This document shows positions 52,151 to 61,341 of a DNA stretch of 64,000 nt, piece by piece. The position numbers and the translations under genes are program-made. Below the pieces are notes generated by a model. The model worked only from the letters and a program-made list of their open reading frames with translations, was not told where the DNA came from and searched no databases. This stretch comes from Algoriphagus boseongensis. GTDB taxonomy: Bacteria > Bacteroidota > Bacteroidia > Cytophagales > Cyclobacteriaceae. The DNA lies in the NCBI RefSeq assembly GCF_004362805.1, contig NZ_SNYF01000006.1, positions 558,001 through 622,000 of the forward strand, read 5' to 3'. Positions within the stretch are counted from its first letter, which is position 1, and each line of letters begins with the position of its first letter.

Positions 52151-52951
52151 ATGTCTAATTTGAGTACCCGTGCCGAGCAATTGGCTGCCTTCGATCGACT
52201 GTTGACCATTATGGATGAACTCAGGGCTCAGTGCCCCTGGGATAAAAAGCAAACCACAGAGAGCCTCAGGCATTTAACGATTGAAGAGACCTTTGAGCTT
52301 TCAGATGCGATTTTGGAAGGAAATCCAGAGGAAATCAAAAAAGAGTTGGGAGATATTCTTTTGCATATTGTTTTCTATGCAAAAATCGGATCCGAGGAAG
52401 GAAACTTCGATATAACTACCCTTACCAATGCGCTTTGTGAAAAACTGATTCGTCGCCATCCGCATATTTATGGTGACGTGCAGGCCAATGATGCAGACAC
52501 AGTAAGCCAAAATTGGGAGAAAATTAAATTGAAGGAAAAAGGAAATGTTTCCGTTTTGGGAGGAGTTCCGAAGTCTTTGCCAGCCTTGATCAAAGCGATG
52601 CGAATTCAGGAAAAAGCTCGAGGGGTTGGTTTCGATTGGGAAGAGAAACATCAGGTTTGGGAAAAAGTGGAGGAGGAAATGCAAGAATTCAAGGAAGAAT
52701 TCAATGCAGCCGATGAGAAAGAAATTGATAAAGAAAAAGCCACGGCTGAGTTTGGAGATTTGCTTTTTTCCCTGATCAACTATGCGAGATTCATTTATAT
52801 CAATCCTGAGGAGGCGCTGGAGAGAACGAATTTGAAATTTATCAAGCGCTTTCAATACCTGGAAAACGCCGCCAAAACTGCCGGGAAAAATCTCAGTGAG
52901 ATGACCCTGGCAGAAATGGATGTGTATTGGAATGAAGCGAAGAAGCAGTAG
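52151..52951 (+). CDS. mazG: Nucleoside triphosphate pyrophosphohydrolase MazG
   Basis: 266 residues, two MazG domains. First: LLTIMDELRAQCPWDKKQTTESLRHLTIEETFELSDAI with ExxE, then KKELGDILLHIVFYAKI; second: EKVEEEMQEFKEEF...EFGDLLFSLINYARF. It removes non-canonical or excess NTPs. Its TAG stop lies inside the word GCAGTAGGCAG, the first unit of the repeat that fills the following gap. Confidence 0.95.
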   Translation: MSNLSTRAEQLAAFDRLLTIMDELRAQCPWDKKQTTESLRHLTIEETFELSDAILEGNPEEIKKELGDILLHIVFYAKIGSEEGNFDITTLTNALCEKLIRRHPHIYGDVQANDADTVSQNWEKIKLKEKGNVSVLGGVPKSLPALIKAMRIQEKARGVGFDWEEKHQVWEKVEEEMQEFKEEFNAADEKEIDKEKATAEFGDLLFSLINYARFIYINPEEALERTNLKFIKRFQYLENAAKTAGKNLSEMTLAEMDVYWNEAKKQ

Positions 52952-53119
52952 GCAGATTTTAGTAGGCAGTAAGCAGTGGGCAGATAGCAATCGGCGCCTT
53001 TTATTCGAAATTGCAAGATTGAAAAATTGTAAAATTCATTATACTAATAACCTTTTAAGAAAGTAGGTTTAGATGCTTCTAATTAGCTCGTAAATCGTAA
53101 TTCCCAAATCGTAACTTCT
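52945..53119 (+). repeat. Composite intercistronic micro-repeat E (mazG to ridA)
   Basis: GCAGTAGGCAG (52945-52955) contains the mazG stop; AGTAGGCAGTAAGCAGT at 52961-52977; AAATTGCAAGATTGAA... (53008-53037); GGTTTAGATGCTTC (53066-53079), five bases, AGCTCGTAAATCGTA (53085-53099); 20 bases to the ridA ATG. This repeats, in the same order, the words between cysH and cysD on the other strand. Confidence 0.85.
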
Positions 53120-53500
53120 ATGTCAAATAAAATCATTTTCACTACCGAAGCGCCTGCGCCGATTGGCCCATATTCCCAAGCGGTTTTAGCAGGAAATACA
53201 CTTTATGTTTCTGGCCAAATTGCCCTAGATCCGGATTCTGGTGAATTGATTAATGAAAATATCACCGAGGAAACTCATGCTGTCATGAAAAATATGGAAG
53301 CCATTCTCCGGGCAGCTGGGTATGGATTCTCGGATATTGTCAAATGCACCATTTTTATCCGGGACATGGGGCAATTCGGGACTATCAACGAAGCCTATGG
53401 ACAATATTTTAAATCAAACCCTCCGGCAAGAGAAACAGTTGAAGTAAGCAAGCTTCCCAAAAACGTGAATGTTGAAATTTCCTGTATTGCAGTAAAATAA
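53120..53500 (+). CDS. RidA-family enamine/imine deaminase
   Basis: 126 residues. APAPIGPYSQAVLAGNTLYVSGQIALDP, MKNMEAILRAAGYGFSDIVKCTIFI, and PPARETVEVSKLPKNVNVEISCIAVK are the RidA/YjgF signatures, including the arginine of the active site. It hydrolyses reactive enamines formed by PLP enzymes. The next gene starts four bases later with TTG. Confidence 0.95.
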   Translation: MSNKIIFTTEAPAPIGPYSQAVLAGNTLYVSGQIALDPDSGELINENITEETHAVMKNMEAILRAAGYGFSDIVKCTIFIRDMGQFGTINEAYGQYFKSNPPARETVEVSKLPKNVNVEISCIAVK

Positions 53501-53503
53501 ACG

Positions 53504-53995
53504 TTGAATCTACTCCCTTATCATACCGAGACTTTAGTCAGTGTACTTTCCAAAAAGGAAGTTCTGGGGCATCTTATGCGGGTGACTAGGGAGGTGAATT
53601 TCATGGATACCCGAACCCAAGGCGGTCCAGAAATCAAATTCAATGGAATGATCGGTCAGGAAGGATTTCGAATTTCCAGAAGTATTCGAAGAGGGGAAAC
53701 TTTTCTTCCACTGATGAGGGGAAAAGTGGAATCTACGCCAAGAGGCTCAATCATTTTTCTCACCTATCAATTATTCCCCGGAGCGATTTTCTTTTTGAGC
53801 TTTTGGAGTATTGTCCTGCTGGGATTTACTGCCTTCTATTTTGCAGGGGTAAAAAACTACACCTATGGAAGTATTTGCCTCATTTTAGGTGGACTCAATT
53901 ATCTCCTAGGGATCTTTTTCTTTCAAAGACAAGTCAAGCTTTCCAGGGAAGTTTTCCATGAATTAATCAATTTTCAGTTGAAGGATAAGGATTAA
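53504..53995 (+). CDS. Membrane protein with two C-terminal spans, unknown
   Basis: 163 residues, apparent TTG start four bases after ridA. Residues 1-85 are soluble, with beta-strand-like segments (GPEIKFNGMIGQEGFRISRSI); two membrane segments follow (IIFLTYQLFPGAIFFLSFWSIVLLGFTAFYFAG and YTYGSICLILGGLNYLLGIFFF), then a charged tail. I do not recognise the family. Co-transcribed with ridA by position. Confidence 0.6.
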   Translation: MNLLPYHTETLVSVLSKKEVLGHLMRVTREVNFMDTRTQGGPEIKFNGMIGQEGFRISRSIRRGETFLPLMRGKVESTPRGSIIFLTYQLFPGAIFFLSFWSIVLLGFTAFYFAGVKNYTYGSICLILGGLNYLLGIFFFQRQVKLSREVFHELINFQLKDKD

Positions 53996-54006
53996 GTTCC
54001 GCCGGC

Positions 54007-54038
54007 TTAGGCTTAAAAGGCTTTAGGTCTTAACTTTG
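54007..54038 (+). promoter_or_regulatory. Promoter of fumC
   Basis: TTAG, 20 bases, then TAACTTTG at 54031-54038, an exact -7 box 32 bases before the ATG. Confidence 0.55.
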
Positions 54039-54070
54039 CGCCCGAAAAACCAAACCCATATACCAATACC

Positions 54071-55471
54071 ATGTCAATCCGTATCGAAAAAGACACCATG
54101 GGACCAGTGGAGGTTCCTGCAGACAAATACTGGGGAGCTCAGACTCAGCGCTCTATCAACAATTTCAAAATCGGAGGGGAGAAAAACCGCATGCCGATTG
54201 AAATTATCCGTGCTTTCGCTATCCTGAAAAAAGCAGCTGCCCAAACCAATGCAGAATTGGGCGTGATGTCTCAAGAAAAGGCTGACATCATTGGAAAAGT
54301 TTGCGATGAGATTTTGGAAGGAAAACTGGACGACCAGTTTCCTTTGGTGATTTGGCAGACAGGTTCAGGGACTCAGTCCAATATGAATACCAACGAGGTG
54401 ATTGCTTATCGCGCTCACGTTTTGATGGGAGGTTCTTTGGAAGATGCCAAGAAAATGATCCACCCTAACGATGACGTCAACAAGTCTCAGTCCTCAAATG
54501 ACACTTACCCAACGGCAATGCACATTGCTGCTTATAAAATGGTAGTGGAAACGACCATTCCGGGAGTTCAGAAGTTGAGAGATACCTTGGCTGCAAAAGC
54601 TGAGGCTTTTAAGAACGTAGTTAAAATCGGCCGTACTCACTTTATGGATGCCACTCCATTGACTTTGGGGCAAGAGTTTAGCGGATATGTAGCCCAGTTG
54701 GATCATGGATTAAGAGCTTTGAAAAATACCTTAGCGCACCTTTCTGAATTAGCCTTGGGAGGAACTGCTGTTGGAACTGGCTTGAATACTCCTCAGGGAT
54801 ATTCTGAGTTGGTTGCGAAGAAAATTGCTGAGCTTTCAGGACATCCTTTTGTCACTGCTCCAAATAAATTTGAAGCTTTGGCAGCGCATGATGGGATGGT
54901 TGAGTCTCACGGGGCTTTGAAGCAATTGGCAGTTTCCTTGATGAAAATCGCCAATGATATTCGAATGCTTTCCTCTGGGCCTAGATCTGGAATTGGTGAA
55001 ATTTTGATTCCTGAAAATGAGCCAGGATCATCCATTATGCCAGGGAAAGTGAATCCAACACAGGTGGAAGCTATGACTATGGTTGCTGCTCAAGTGATGG
55101 GTAATGATGTTGCGATTACTATTGGTGGATCAAACGGTCACTTTGAACTGAACGTGTTCAAGCCTTTGATCGCGGCTAATTTCCTTCAGTCTGCAAGATT
55201 GATCGGTGACGCTTGCGTTTCTTTCAATGATAATTGTGCGATTGGAATCGAGCCAAATACTCCAATGATTCAAAGACATTTGGAGAATTCCTTGATGCTA
55301 GTGACTGCTTTGAATACCCATATCGGCTATGAAAATGCGGCTGCTATCGCTAAAAAAGCTCATAAAGAAGGGACTAGCCTAAGAGAAGCGGCAATTGCTT
55401 TGGGCTTGTTGACTTCAGAGCAATTTGACGAATGGGTGAAGCCAGAAGATATGATCGGAAGCTTGAAATAA
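54071..55471 (+). CDS. fumC: Fumarate hydratase class II
   Basis: 466 residues. [29 protein letters not shown] at the start, [38 protein letters not shown] (sites A/B), [18 protein letters not shown], and the superfamily signature [16 protein letters not shown]. It interconverts fumarate and malate without an Fe-S cluster. Monocistronic between a promoter and a terminator. Confidence 0.97.
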   Translation: MSIRIEKDTMGPVEVPADKYWGAQTQRSINNFKIGGEKNRMPIEIIRAFAILKKAAAQTNAELGVMSQEKADIIGKVCDEILEGKLDDQFPLVIWQTGSGTQSNMNTNEVIAYRAHVLMGGSLEDAKKMIHPNDDVNKSQSSNDTYPTAMHIAAYKMVVETTIPGVQKLRDTLAAKAEAFKNVVKIGRTHFMDATPLTLGQEFSGYVAQLDHGLRALKNTLAHLSELALGGTAVGTGLNTPQGYSELVAKKIAELSGHPFVTAPNKFEALAAHDGMVESHGALKQLAVSLMKIANDIRMLSSGPRSGIGEILIPENEPGSSIMPGKVNPTQVEAMTMVAAQVMGNDVAITIGGSNGHFELNVFKPLIAANFLQSARLIGDACVSFNDNCAIGIEPNTPMIQRHLENSLMLVTALNTHIGYENAAAIAKKAHKEGTSLREAAIALGLLTSEQFDEWVKPEDMIGSLK

Positions 55472-55488
55472 ATTTTCTTTTCCTAATT

Positions 55489-55525
55489 AAAGAGGCTGCA
55501 AATCGAATTTGCAGTCTCTTTTTTT
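55489..55525 (+). terminator. Terminator of fumC
   Basis: AAGAGGCTGCAAAT / ATTTGCAGTCTCTT (one G-T pair), then T run. May also serve the convergent patatin gene. Confidence 0.9.
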
Positions 55526-55526
55526 A

Positions 55527-57299
55527 TCATTTCTCCCAAAATCGCTCCTCTTTTGGAAGTTGTTCCAGGTATTCGTTGGTCTGGTCATAGCCTTTTTTAA
55601 GTATTTCCTTCCACTTGCTTTCATCCAAAAGGCCGACTCCTTTCAGGTTGAGTTCGAAATAATGCGAAACTTTGGATTTGGTGACTTCCTGTTTTTGATG
55701 ACTGTTTAGCATCAGGGAATTGATGATCAAAGAACCCACGTTTGGAAGCTTGTATTTGCTTTTTCTTGAAAATTTGTCCCAAAAAATACTCCAATTGCTT
55801 GGAGTACTTTCAAATTCAACCTTTCGGTCAATCAATCCAGAAAGTGAAACGGCTATGATTTTGGAAATCGGATATCGATACATGGGTTCAATAGGCAAAT
55901 TGTCCATCACCGCACCGTCTACATGTAGGTACTGATCAATAACCACCGGAGGAAAAACTCCAGGTATTGCCATACTCGCCATTACCTGCTGCCAGATTGG
56001 ACCTCTATCATGAATTTTCGCAGAAGCACGGGAATAGTTTGTAGAGACACAATAAGAATTTACCCAGATGTCTTCGAGACCAAATTCTTTGAAGAGGTTT
56101 TTCACAAACTTTTTGACCTTTTTCCCAGATAGAAATGAAATCAGGGGTAAAGAAATATCATTTGAAGTAAGTTTAGATTCTACAGCATGCTGGGTGATTA
56201 CCTCGATTTTTTCAAAGTCAAAATCTGAAAAACTCATGGTGATTCCATAAATCGCGCCTGCACTGGTTCCTCCAAGAAAGTCGATTTCAATTCCTTTTTC
56301 CTGAAGCGCCTTGACCACCCCCAAATGGGCATATCCTTTGGCACCTCCTCCTCCGAGTACCAAGCCAGTTGCATTATTGGTGATGATTCTGCAAAATCTC
56401 CGAATATCTCCCGAATTACCCTGTCTTACGTGAATATGAAGATTGATGGTTCTGTTTTCCAGCCATTTGGAAGTTTCCTTTGGCATTGAAGCCTCTTTTT
56501 CATGAAGGAAAAGAAGGTAGATTTTTTTGTTTAAGATACTTTGGGAATACAGATCCAAATCTTTTTCTATCTGGTATAAGGCTGGATTTCCCTTAAAATC
56601 GGTAGCCAGAATCACCAAATCAGCATAGACCAGGCATTGATGGGACCAGTTGGGGTTGGTTTCACTGCATATAAGAATATTCACCCCCGCATAACTTTCC
56701 AAGGAATCAAAAAACTCATGATCGCTGAGGGCTTCCTGTGATTCATGATCAAAAACCTGGACAGGGATTCCATTTTCTTTAAAATAGGCCTCCATGTCAA
56801 TCGTCCAAGGGGACAAATCATGGTCTGCTTGTAAATTTATCAGGGCTATATTTTTTGGAGGGGAGGATTGGTTCTGCTGAAAGGTATTTCTCCTCAACCT
56901 ATTGATTACAAATCGGGTCATGGAATTTGCCAACTTGGGATTTCGAGCTACCAGTTGGAAGTATTCCTGCTGATCAAATTCTAGAACGGCTGACTTTCGA
57001 ATGGCTAAGACCGATGCCATCCTTGGTTCTCCGGTAAACAAAGCAAATTCCCCTACAGGCTCTCCTTCTCCAATATCCCCAAGAATTCTCACTCCATTTC
57101 CATCCTCTTTAATTGCTCGAAGTCTTCCAGAAAGGACTATATACAAGCAACTCTCAGAATCCCCTTGGTGGAAAAGATACTCCCCGGTATTAAACTCTTT
57201 TTTGGTTCCTGAGGAAATAATCTGCTCGAGGAGGTCGTCGTTTAGTTCACCAAAAAGCTTATGAAAAAGTTGGTGATACTTGTTTTTAAGGCTATTCAT
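55527..57299 (-). CDS. Patatin-like phospholipase with N-terminal cyclic-nucleotide-binding domain
   Basis: 590 residues. A cNMP-binding domain at about 20-135 (GEYLFHQGDSESCLYIVLSGRL, GDIGEGEPVGEFALFTGEPRMASV), a middle region (about 155-300) of PtrC/NTE type, and the patatin domain from about 310: GLVLGGGGAKGYAHLGVVKAL, catalytic serine in GGTSAGAIYG (about residue 345) and DGAVMDNLPIEPM with the aspartate. Same layout as human/bacterial neuropathy-target-esterase-like proteins. The phosphate-binding loop of the cNMP domain (GEFALFTGEPRMAS) keeps the key arginine, so nucleotide control is plausible. Confidence 0.92.
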   Translation of the reverse strand: MNSLKNKYHQLFHKLFGELNDDLLEQIISSGTKKEFNTGEYLFHQGDSESCLYIVLSGRLRAIKEDGNGVRILGDIGEGEPVGEFALFTGEPRMASVLAIRKSAVLEFDQQEYFQLVARNPKLANSMTRFVINRLRRNTFQQNQSSPPKNIALINLQADHDLSPWTIDMEAYFKENGIPVQVFDHESQEALSDHEFFDSLESYAGVNILICSETNPNWSHQCLVYADLVILATDFKGNPALYQIEKDLDLYSQSILNKKIYLLFLHEKEASMPKETSKWLENRTINLHIHVRQGNSGDIRRFCRIITNNATGLVLGGGGAKGYAHLGVVKALQEKGIEIDFLGGTSAGAIYGITMSFSDFDFEKIEVITQHAVESKLTSNDISLPLISFLSGKKVKKFVKNLFKEFGLEDIWVNSYCVSTNYSRASAKIHDRGPIWQQVMASMAIPGVFPPVVIDQYLHVDGAVMDNLPIEPMYRYPISKIIAVSLSGLIDRKVEFESTPSNWSIFWDKFSRKSKYKLPNVGSLIINSLMLNSHQKQEVTKSKVSHYFELNLKGVGLLDESKWKEILKKGYDQTNEYLEQLPKEERFWEK

Positions 57300-57444
57300 G
57301 GGGCTGGGTTATTTGGGTTTTCTATTCTTTTCTAGGATTTTATATTAGAAAAGGGGTATAGGCTAACTAAAAATATTCTTTATTTCTGAGAAAAAATAGC
57401 CTCTAATGCAGCTCGTTTAGGGAGAGCTTGGGTAAAAATGAAAT

Positions 57445-57462
57445 AAGCCGGCAAACCGGCTT
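57445..57462 (-). terminator. Terminator of tRNA-Arg
   Basis: AAGCCGG-CAAA-CCGGCTT; minus strand continues into T-rich sequence. Confidence 0.75.
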
Positions 57463-57473
57463 AAATCTCGAAG

Positions 57474-57545
57474 TAGCCTAGCTAGGAATCGAACCTAGAT
57501 CTAGCGTTTAGGAAACGCTTGTTCTATCCGTTGAACTACAAGGCC
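57474..57545 (-). tRNA. tRNA-Arg (anticodon CCT)
   Basis: Minus strand folds as a cloverleaf: acceptor GGCCTTG / CTAGGCT (with G-T and one T-T), D arm GTTC/GAAC, anticodon stem AGCGT/ACGCT around TTCCTAA, T arm CTAGG-TTCGATT-CCTAG, discriminator A. It reads AGG codons. CCA is not encoded. Confidence 0.92.
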
Positions 57546-57605
57546 ATAAAAAGAGTCGCAAGATAAAGCAAAACCAAACTTTCCCGCAAATATTCTGAAT
57601 CCAAC

Positions 57606-57637
57606 TTGTGGCTTTACAAGGAATTAACCTATCTTTG
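57606..57637 (+). promoter_or_regulatory. Promoter of the rpsP operon
   Basis: TTG, 21 bases, TATCTTTG at 57630-57637 (exact -7 box), leaving a leader of about 45 bases before rpsP. Confidence 0.65.
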
Positions 57638-57690
57638 CACTCCAAAATTAGGATGGACGGGTTCCATCCAATCACTTAATCTAAACAATT

Positions 57691-58272
57691 ATGTCCGTAA
57701 AAATCAGATTAGCACGTCGAGGCAGAAAAAAACAAGCCATCTATGACGTCGTTGTAGCTGATGCAAGAGCACCACGTGATGGTCGCTTCATCGAAAAACT
57801 CGGAACTTACAATCCGAACACAAACCCTGCTTCTATCAACATCAACAATGAGCGCGCTCTTACCTGGTTGTTGAATGGAGCTCAGCCAACTGATACCGTG
57901 AAGGCTATGCTTTCTTACAGAGGTGTCATGCTGAAGAAACACCTTCAAATTGGTGTGTTGAAAGGTGCAATCACTCAAGAACAAGCTGATGCTAAATTCA
58001 ATGCTTGGATCTCTGAGAAGGATGCTAAAATCGAAGGCAAAAAAGATAAGCTTGCAACTGCAAAAGCAGACGCTCGTGCTAAGGCACTTGCTGCTGAAGC
58101 GGCTAAGAACCAAGCTCGTTTGGATGCCATCAAAGCAAGAGAAGATGAGCAAAAGGCTTTGCTAGCTGCTGCTGAAGCTGCTAACAATCCTGCCGCTGCT
58201 GAGGCTGCTGCCGAAGAAGCTGCTCCTGAAGCTACCGAAACTCCTGCAGAAGGCGGAGAAGCTGAAGCTTAA
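57691..58272 (+). CDS. rpsP: 30S ribosomal protein S16, long form
   Basis: 193 residues, more than twice the usual 80-90. The S16 core ([41 protein letters not shown]) covers about 1-85; the rest is a lysine-rich helix (about 105-165) and an alanine/glutamate-rich tail. Such tails occur across Bacteroidota. First gene of rpsP-rimM-trmD-rplS. Confidence 0.96.
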   Translation: MSVKIRLARRGRKKQAIYDVVVADARAPRDGRFIEKLGTYNPNTNPASININNERALTWLLNGAQPTDTVKAMLSYRGVMLKKHLQIGVLKGAITQEQADAKFNAWISEKDAKIEGKKDKLATAKADARAKALAAEAAKNQARLDAIKAREDEQKALLAAAEAANNPAAAEAAAEEAAPEATETPAEGGEAEA

Positions 58273-58286
58273 TAGAATCAATTTCC

Positions 58287-58817
58287 ATGAACAAGGATCA
58301 GTGCTTTCAAATAGGCCGTATAGCCAAAGTTCATGGACTTCGTGGTGAAGTAAATGTGGTGCTGGATGTAGATTATCCGGAGGATTACGACGGATTAGAG
58401 CACCTCTTTCTCGAACAAAAAGGCCGATTGGTCCCCTTCTTTTTGGAGCACTTTGTGATCCAGCCTGGAAGTAGAGCTTTGGCAAAGTTTGAGGAACTTG
58501 ATACCATCGAGCAGGTGGAAATGCTGGTAGGATCGGAAGTTTATCTTCCGCTGACCGAACTTCCTGAGCTAGAAGAGGATCAATACTATTACCACGAGCT
58601 GATTGGATACGAGGTTTTTGATGAAACCAAAGGTCTGATTGGCCCTGTGCAGATTATCTACGATTTGGAAACACAGGATCTCCTCGGAGTGACTCACCAG
58701 GGTAAAGAAGTGCTGATCCCAATTCAGGACGGAATCATCCAAAAGGTGGACAAGGCAGCTAAAAAAGTTTACTGCCAGTTGCCCGAAGGCTTACTTGACA
58801 TTTATTTGGAAGACTGA
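58287..58817 (+). CDS. rimM: Ribosome maturation factor RimM
   Basis: 176 residues. [24 protein letters not shown] at the N-terminal domain and the PRC-barrel part [21 protein letters not shown]...[14 protein letters not shown]. Helps mature the 30S head with S19. Its stop shares one base with the trmD ATG. Confidence 0.95.
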   Translation: MNKDQCFQIGRIAKVHGLRGEVNVVLDVDYPEDYDGLEHLFLEQKGRLVPFFLEHFVIQPGSRALAKFEELDTIEQVEMLVGSEVYLPLTELPELEEDQYYYHELIGYEVFDETKGLIGPVQIIYDLETQDLLGVTHQGKEVLIPIQDGIIQKVDKAAKKVYCQLPEGLLDIYLED

Positions 58818-59506
58818 TGCATATCGACATCATCACTGTAGTGCCAGGATTATTGGAAGGGCCTTTTTCCCATTCGATTCTGAAAAGAGCCGAAGAAAAA
58901 GGACTAGCCAAAGTTCAGATGCATAACCTTCGGGACTATGCGACAGGCAAGCAAAAGCAGGTGGATGATTATGCATTCGGTGGTGGTGCCGGGATGGTGA
59001 TGATGATCGAGCCTATTGCTCGATGCATTGAAGCCCTTCAAACGGAACGTCAATACGATGAAATCATCTACATGACCCCGGATGGAGAGACTTTCGACCA
59101 ACCCATGGCCAATGACCTTTCCCTAAAGAAAAACCTCCTGATCCTCTGCGGTCATTACAAAGGAGTTGATCAGCGGGTAAGGGATAAGTTTATCACCAAG
59201 GAAATCAGCATCGGAGATTTCGTCCTTTCTGGGGGAGAATTGGCAGCAGCTGTAGTGGCTGACGCAGTGATTCGCCTGATCCCGGGAGTATTGAACGACG
59301 AGACTTCGGCATTGACAGATTCCTTCCAAGATAATTTGCTGGCTCCACCGGTTTATACCCGGCCTGCCGAGTACGAGGGAATGAATGTTCCTGAAGTGTT
59401 GCTCTCAGGACATGAAGCCAAGATAAGCGAATGGAGATTTGAAGCGTCGGTTCGCCGAACCAAAGAAAAACGACCTGATCTGCTCAAGGGCACAGGTTGG
59501 GAATAG
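58817..59506 (+). CDS. trmD: tRNA (guanine-37 N1)-methyltransferase
   Basis: 229 residues, SPOUT fold with trefoil knot. [59 protein letters not shown] and [16 protein letters not shown] are the TrmD motifs. Methylates G37 of tRNAs to keep reading frame. One-base overlap with rimM. Confidence 0.96.
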   Translation: MHIDIITVVPGLLEGPFSHSILKRAEEKGLAKVQMHNLRDYATGKQKQVDDYAFGGGAGMVMMIEPIARCIEALQTERQYDEIIYMTPDGETFDQPMANDLSLKKNLLILCGHYKGVDQRVRDKFITKEISIGDFVLSGGELAAAVVADAVIRLIPGVLNDETSALTDSFQDNLLAPPVYTRPAEYEGMNVPEVLLSGHEAKISEWRFEASVRRTKEKRPDLLKGTGWE

Positions 59507-59583
59507 GCGAGACAGGATTTTAACAACGTAATTCATTTAAACCGCTGCGGCGGTGCACTGCGAAAGCATAAAAACATAAAGCT
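59507..59583 (+). promoter_or_regulatory. Leader of rplS with small hairpins
   Basis: The 77-base gap holds CCGC-TGCG-GCGG and, next to it, a TGC...GCA hairpin (GCACTGCGAAAGCA). Autoregulatory L19 leaders are known in other bacteria; whether this is one cannot be decided here. Confidence 0.3.
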
Positions 59584-59949
59584 ATGAGCGATCTAATGAA
59601 AATTGTAGAAGCGGAATACAGCGAAGCAAGAGCTAAATTCCCTTCTTTCAAAGCCGGTGATACCATCAACGTACACGTACGAATCAAAGAAGGTAACAAG
59701 GAGCGTATCCAGCAGTTTCAGGGAACTGTGATCCAGCGTAAAAACCCTAATTCAAACGGAGAGACTTTCACCGTTCGAAAAGTTTCTAACGGAGTTGGTG
59801 TAGAGCGTATCTTCCCAATCATCTCCCCTTCTATCGAGCAAATCGACCTAGTAAGACAAGGTAAAGTAAGAAGAGCACGTCTGTTCTACTTGAGAGGTCG
59901 TCAGGGTAAGGCTGCGAGAATCAAGGAAAAAATCGTACACAAGCACTAA
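59584..59949 (+). CDS. rplS: 50S ribosomal protein L19
   Basis: 121 residues. [87 protein letters not shown]. Standard length. It follows trmD after a 77-base leader and is ended by a strong terminator. Confidence 0.97.
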   Translation: MSDLMKIVEAEYSEARAKFPSFKAGDTINVHVRIKEGNKERIQQFQGTVIQRKNPNSNGETFTVRKVSNGVGVERIFPIISPSIEQIDLVRQGKVRRARLFYLRGRQGKAARIKEKIVHKH

Positions 59950-59970
59950 GTCGCTTGGTAAGAAAGATAA

Positions 59971-60000
59971 AAAAGGAACCCAAATCTGGGTTCCTTTTTT
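59971..60000 (+). terminator. Terminator of the rpsP-rplS operon
   Basis: AAAAGGAACCCA / TGGGTTCCTTTT with AATC loop, T run. Confidence 0.92.
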
Positions 60001-60033
60001 GGTTTTGGGTAACTTGTACCAAACGATCCAGCT

Positions 60034-60318
60034 ATGAACCCCTCCATTTCTTTCACCGATCCCGGCGCCATTCTGGGTAAAACCTTCCTTCGAATCGCAC
60101 AAGTCCTTTTGGTAATTTTAGCCGTATGCTCGGGCTATATGGCCTACTTGGCCAGTGAGGGGCTTTTTTCAGGCTGGAATATCGAGATCGACTCAGACTT
60201 GGAACAGCTCTTCCCCGGAGTCTCACCAGATTCCTGGATCCTGTACCTATTTCTCGGACTAGCGGTGAAGTTTTTATTTTGGTTCGGGATTTTGGCTTGG
60301 TTGGAAAGGAAGATTTAA
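60034..60318 (+). CDS. Small membrane protein, unknown
   Basis: 94 residues with two membrane segments (TFLRIAQVLLVILAVCSGYMAYLA and ILYLFLGLAVKFLFWFGILAWLE) joined by an acidic loop (NIEIDSDLEQLFPG). No family recognised. It starts 34 bases after the operon terminator, so it has its own promoter. Confidence 0.6.
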   Translation: MNPSISFTDPGAILGKTFLRIAQVLLVILAVCSGYMAYLASEGLFSGWNIEIDSDLEQLFPGVSPDSWILYLFLGLAVKFLFWFGILAWLERKI

Positions 60319-60424
60319 TCTTCCATAATTCCTTAAATTAAACTCTCTTTTGTGTAATAAAGAAAACTGATAGAATTAGTTGAATTTTTTAATTACACCT
60401 TGAATTGCCAAAATCAAGGAAAAA

Positions 60425-60628
60425 ATGAAATTCATAATTTTAGGTTTGGGGATTCTTGTTTTTGGAGTTTCATTTTTGATTTATTTAAAAAAAGAAAATT
60501 CAATAATGGAAAAGGATCCAATGGGAAGAGTAGCTAAAATGAAAGGATATGTAGGAGCTGTTGGTGCAATTTTATTAGGACTTTCTATGATAATCAAGGG
60601 AACTGCTGTCTTCCGATTATTCGAATGA
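60425..60628 (+). CDS. Very small membrane protein, unknown
   Basis: 67 residues with two membrane segments (FIILGLGILVFGVSFLIYL and GYVGAVGAILLGLSMIIKG). Its 3' end overlaps the convergent toxin gene by 35 bases. The AT-rich ATG context AAAAATG and conserved-looking hydrophobicity make it plausible, but it may be species-specific. Confidence 0.5.
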   Translation: MKFIILGLGILVFGVSFLIYLKKENSIMEKDPMGRVAKMKGYVGAVGAILLGLSMIIKGTAVFRLFE

Positions 60629-60866
60629 TCTGAATTTGCTCTGATTCTTTGAAATAGATGGTATGTGACCCGTGTACACAAAATCGATAGCCAACCCTTA
60701 TTTCATCAGCCATGGGGTACATTTCAGGATTTTTGGCTATCCTTTCAAAGGTTTTTTCCAGGGAATGGAAGTAGCGCTCAGCTTGAATTTCTCCAAACCT
60801 ATGCAATCCGTAAATGTAGATTTGTATCAGGTCTTCCTCAGCCTGAAGACTAAGTGAATACGGCAT
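60594..60866 (-). CDS. parE: ParE/RelE-type toxin
   Basis: 90 residues. YSLSLQAEEDLIQIYIYGLHRFGEIQAERYFHSLEKTFERIAKNPEM is the ParE start; GYRFCVHGSHTIYFKESEQIQIIRIIGRQQF the C-terminal strands. Basic, small, follows its antitoxin by five bases. ParE toxins poison DNA gyrase; RelE cleaves mRNA; sequence favours ParE. Confidence 0.88.
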   Translation of the reverse strand: MPYSLSLQAEEDLIQIYIYGLHRFGEIQAERYFHSLEKTFERIAKNPEMYPMADEIRVGYRFCVHGSHTIYFKESEQIQIIRIIGRQQFP

Positions 60867-60871
60867 AGGAT

Positions 60872-61108
60872 TTATTCAGACCGTTTTTTGGCTTCTTCCA
60901 GAATCTCAGCCATTGATTTAGTGGATAAGCCACTTTTTTCCCCTTTGATCAGTTCGCTTCTAAGCCAATTTCGTTCTGATTCCTGCTCTCTCTGTCTGCG
61001 GATAAGATCATTGATTAATTCACTTTTGCTGGCATATTCATTTTCCTCAATTTTCTGTTTCAACCAGCGATCATTCGGTTCAGTTACTGTTATTGTTTGT
61101 CGTGCCAT
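60872..61108 (-). CDS. parD: ParD-type ribbon-helix-helix antitoxin
   Basis: 78 residues. ARQTITVTEPNDRWLKQKIEENEYASKSELINDLIRRQREQE is the ribbon-helix-helix DNA-binding half; SGLSTKSMAEILEEAKKRSE is the toxin-wrapping tail. Binds the perfect palindrome 13 bases before its ATG and represses the operon. Confidence 0.9.
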   Translation of the reverse strand: MARQTITVTEPNDRWLKQKIEENEYASKSELINDLIRRQREQESERNWLRSELIKGEKSGLSTKSMAEILEEAKKRSE

Positions 61109-61120
61109 AGTTGTGAATAT

Positions 61121-61140
61121 TTGGTGTAAATATACACCAA
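61121..61140. promoter_or_regulatory. ParD operator palindrome
   Basis: TTGGTGTA, four bases, TACACCAA: perfect eight-base arms. It contains TATATTTA on the minus strand, close to TAnnTTTG, so it overlaps the likely -7 box. Confidence 0.75.
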
Positions 61141-61271
61141 TTACGTTTTAGATTATCGCATTAAGCTGAATCTCATTTATTTCGTGAAGCCTAAACTCTT
61201 CTTGAATTATATTTTTTTCAGGACCTGACTTCCTTCTTTTCCAATCCTTCTCCCTTTCCTCCACAATTCCC

Positions 61272-61279
61272 TATCTTTG
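61272..61279 (+). promoter_or_regulatory. -7 box of gltX
   Basis: TATCTTTG, 63 bases before the ATG at 61342. No TTTG at the right distance. Confidence 0.45.
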
Positions 61280-61341
61280 CCCCCTGATTTCTAGAAACCC
61301 GTGCCCGGTTTTTCGGGTTATTTGTCCAGAATTTGATTCCC

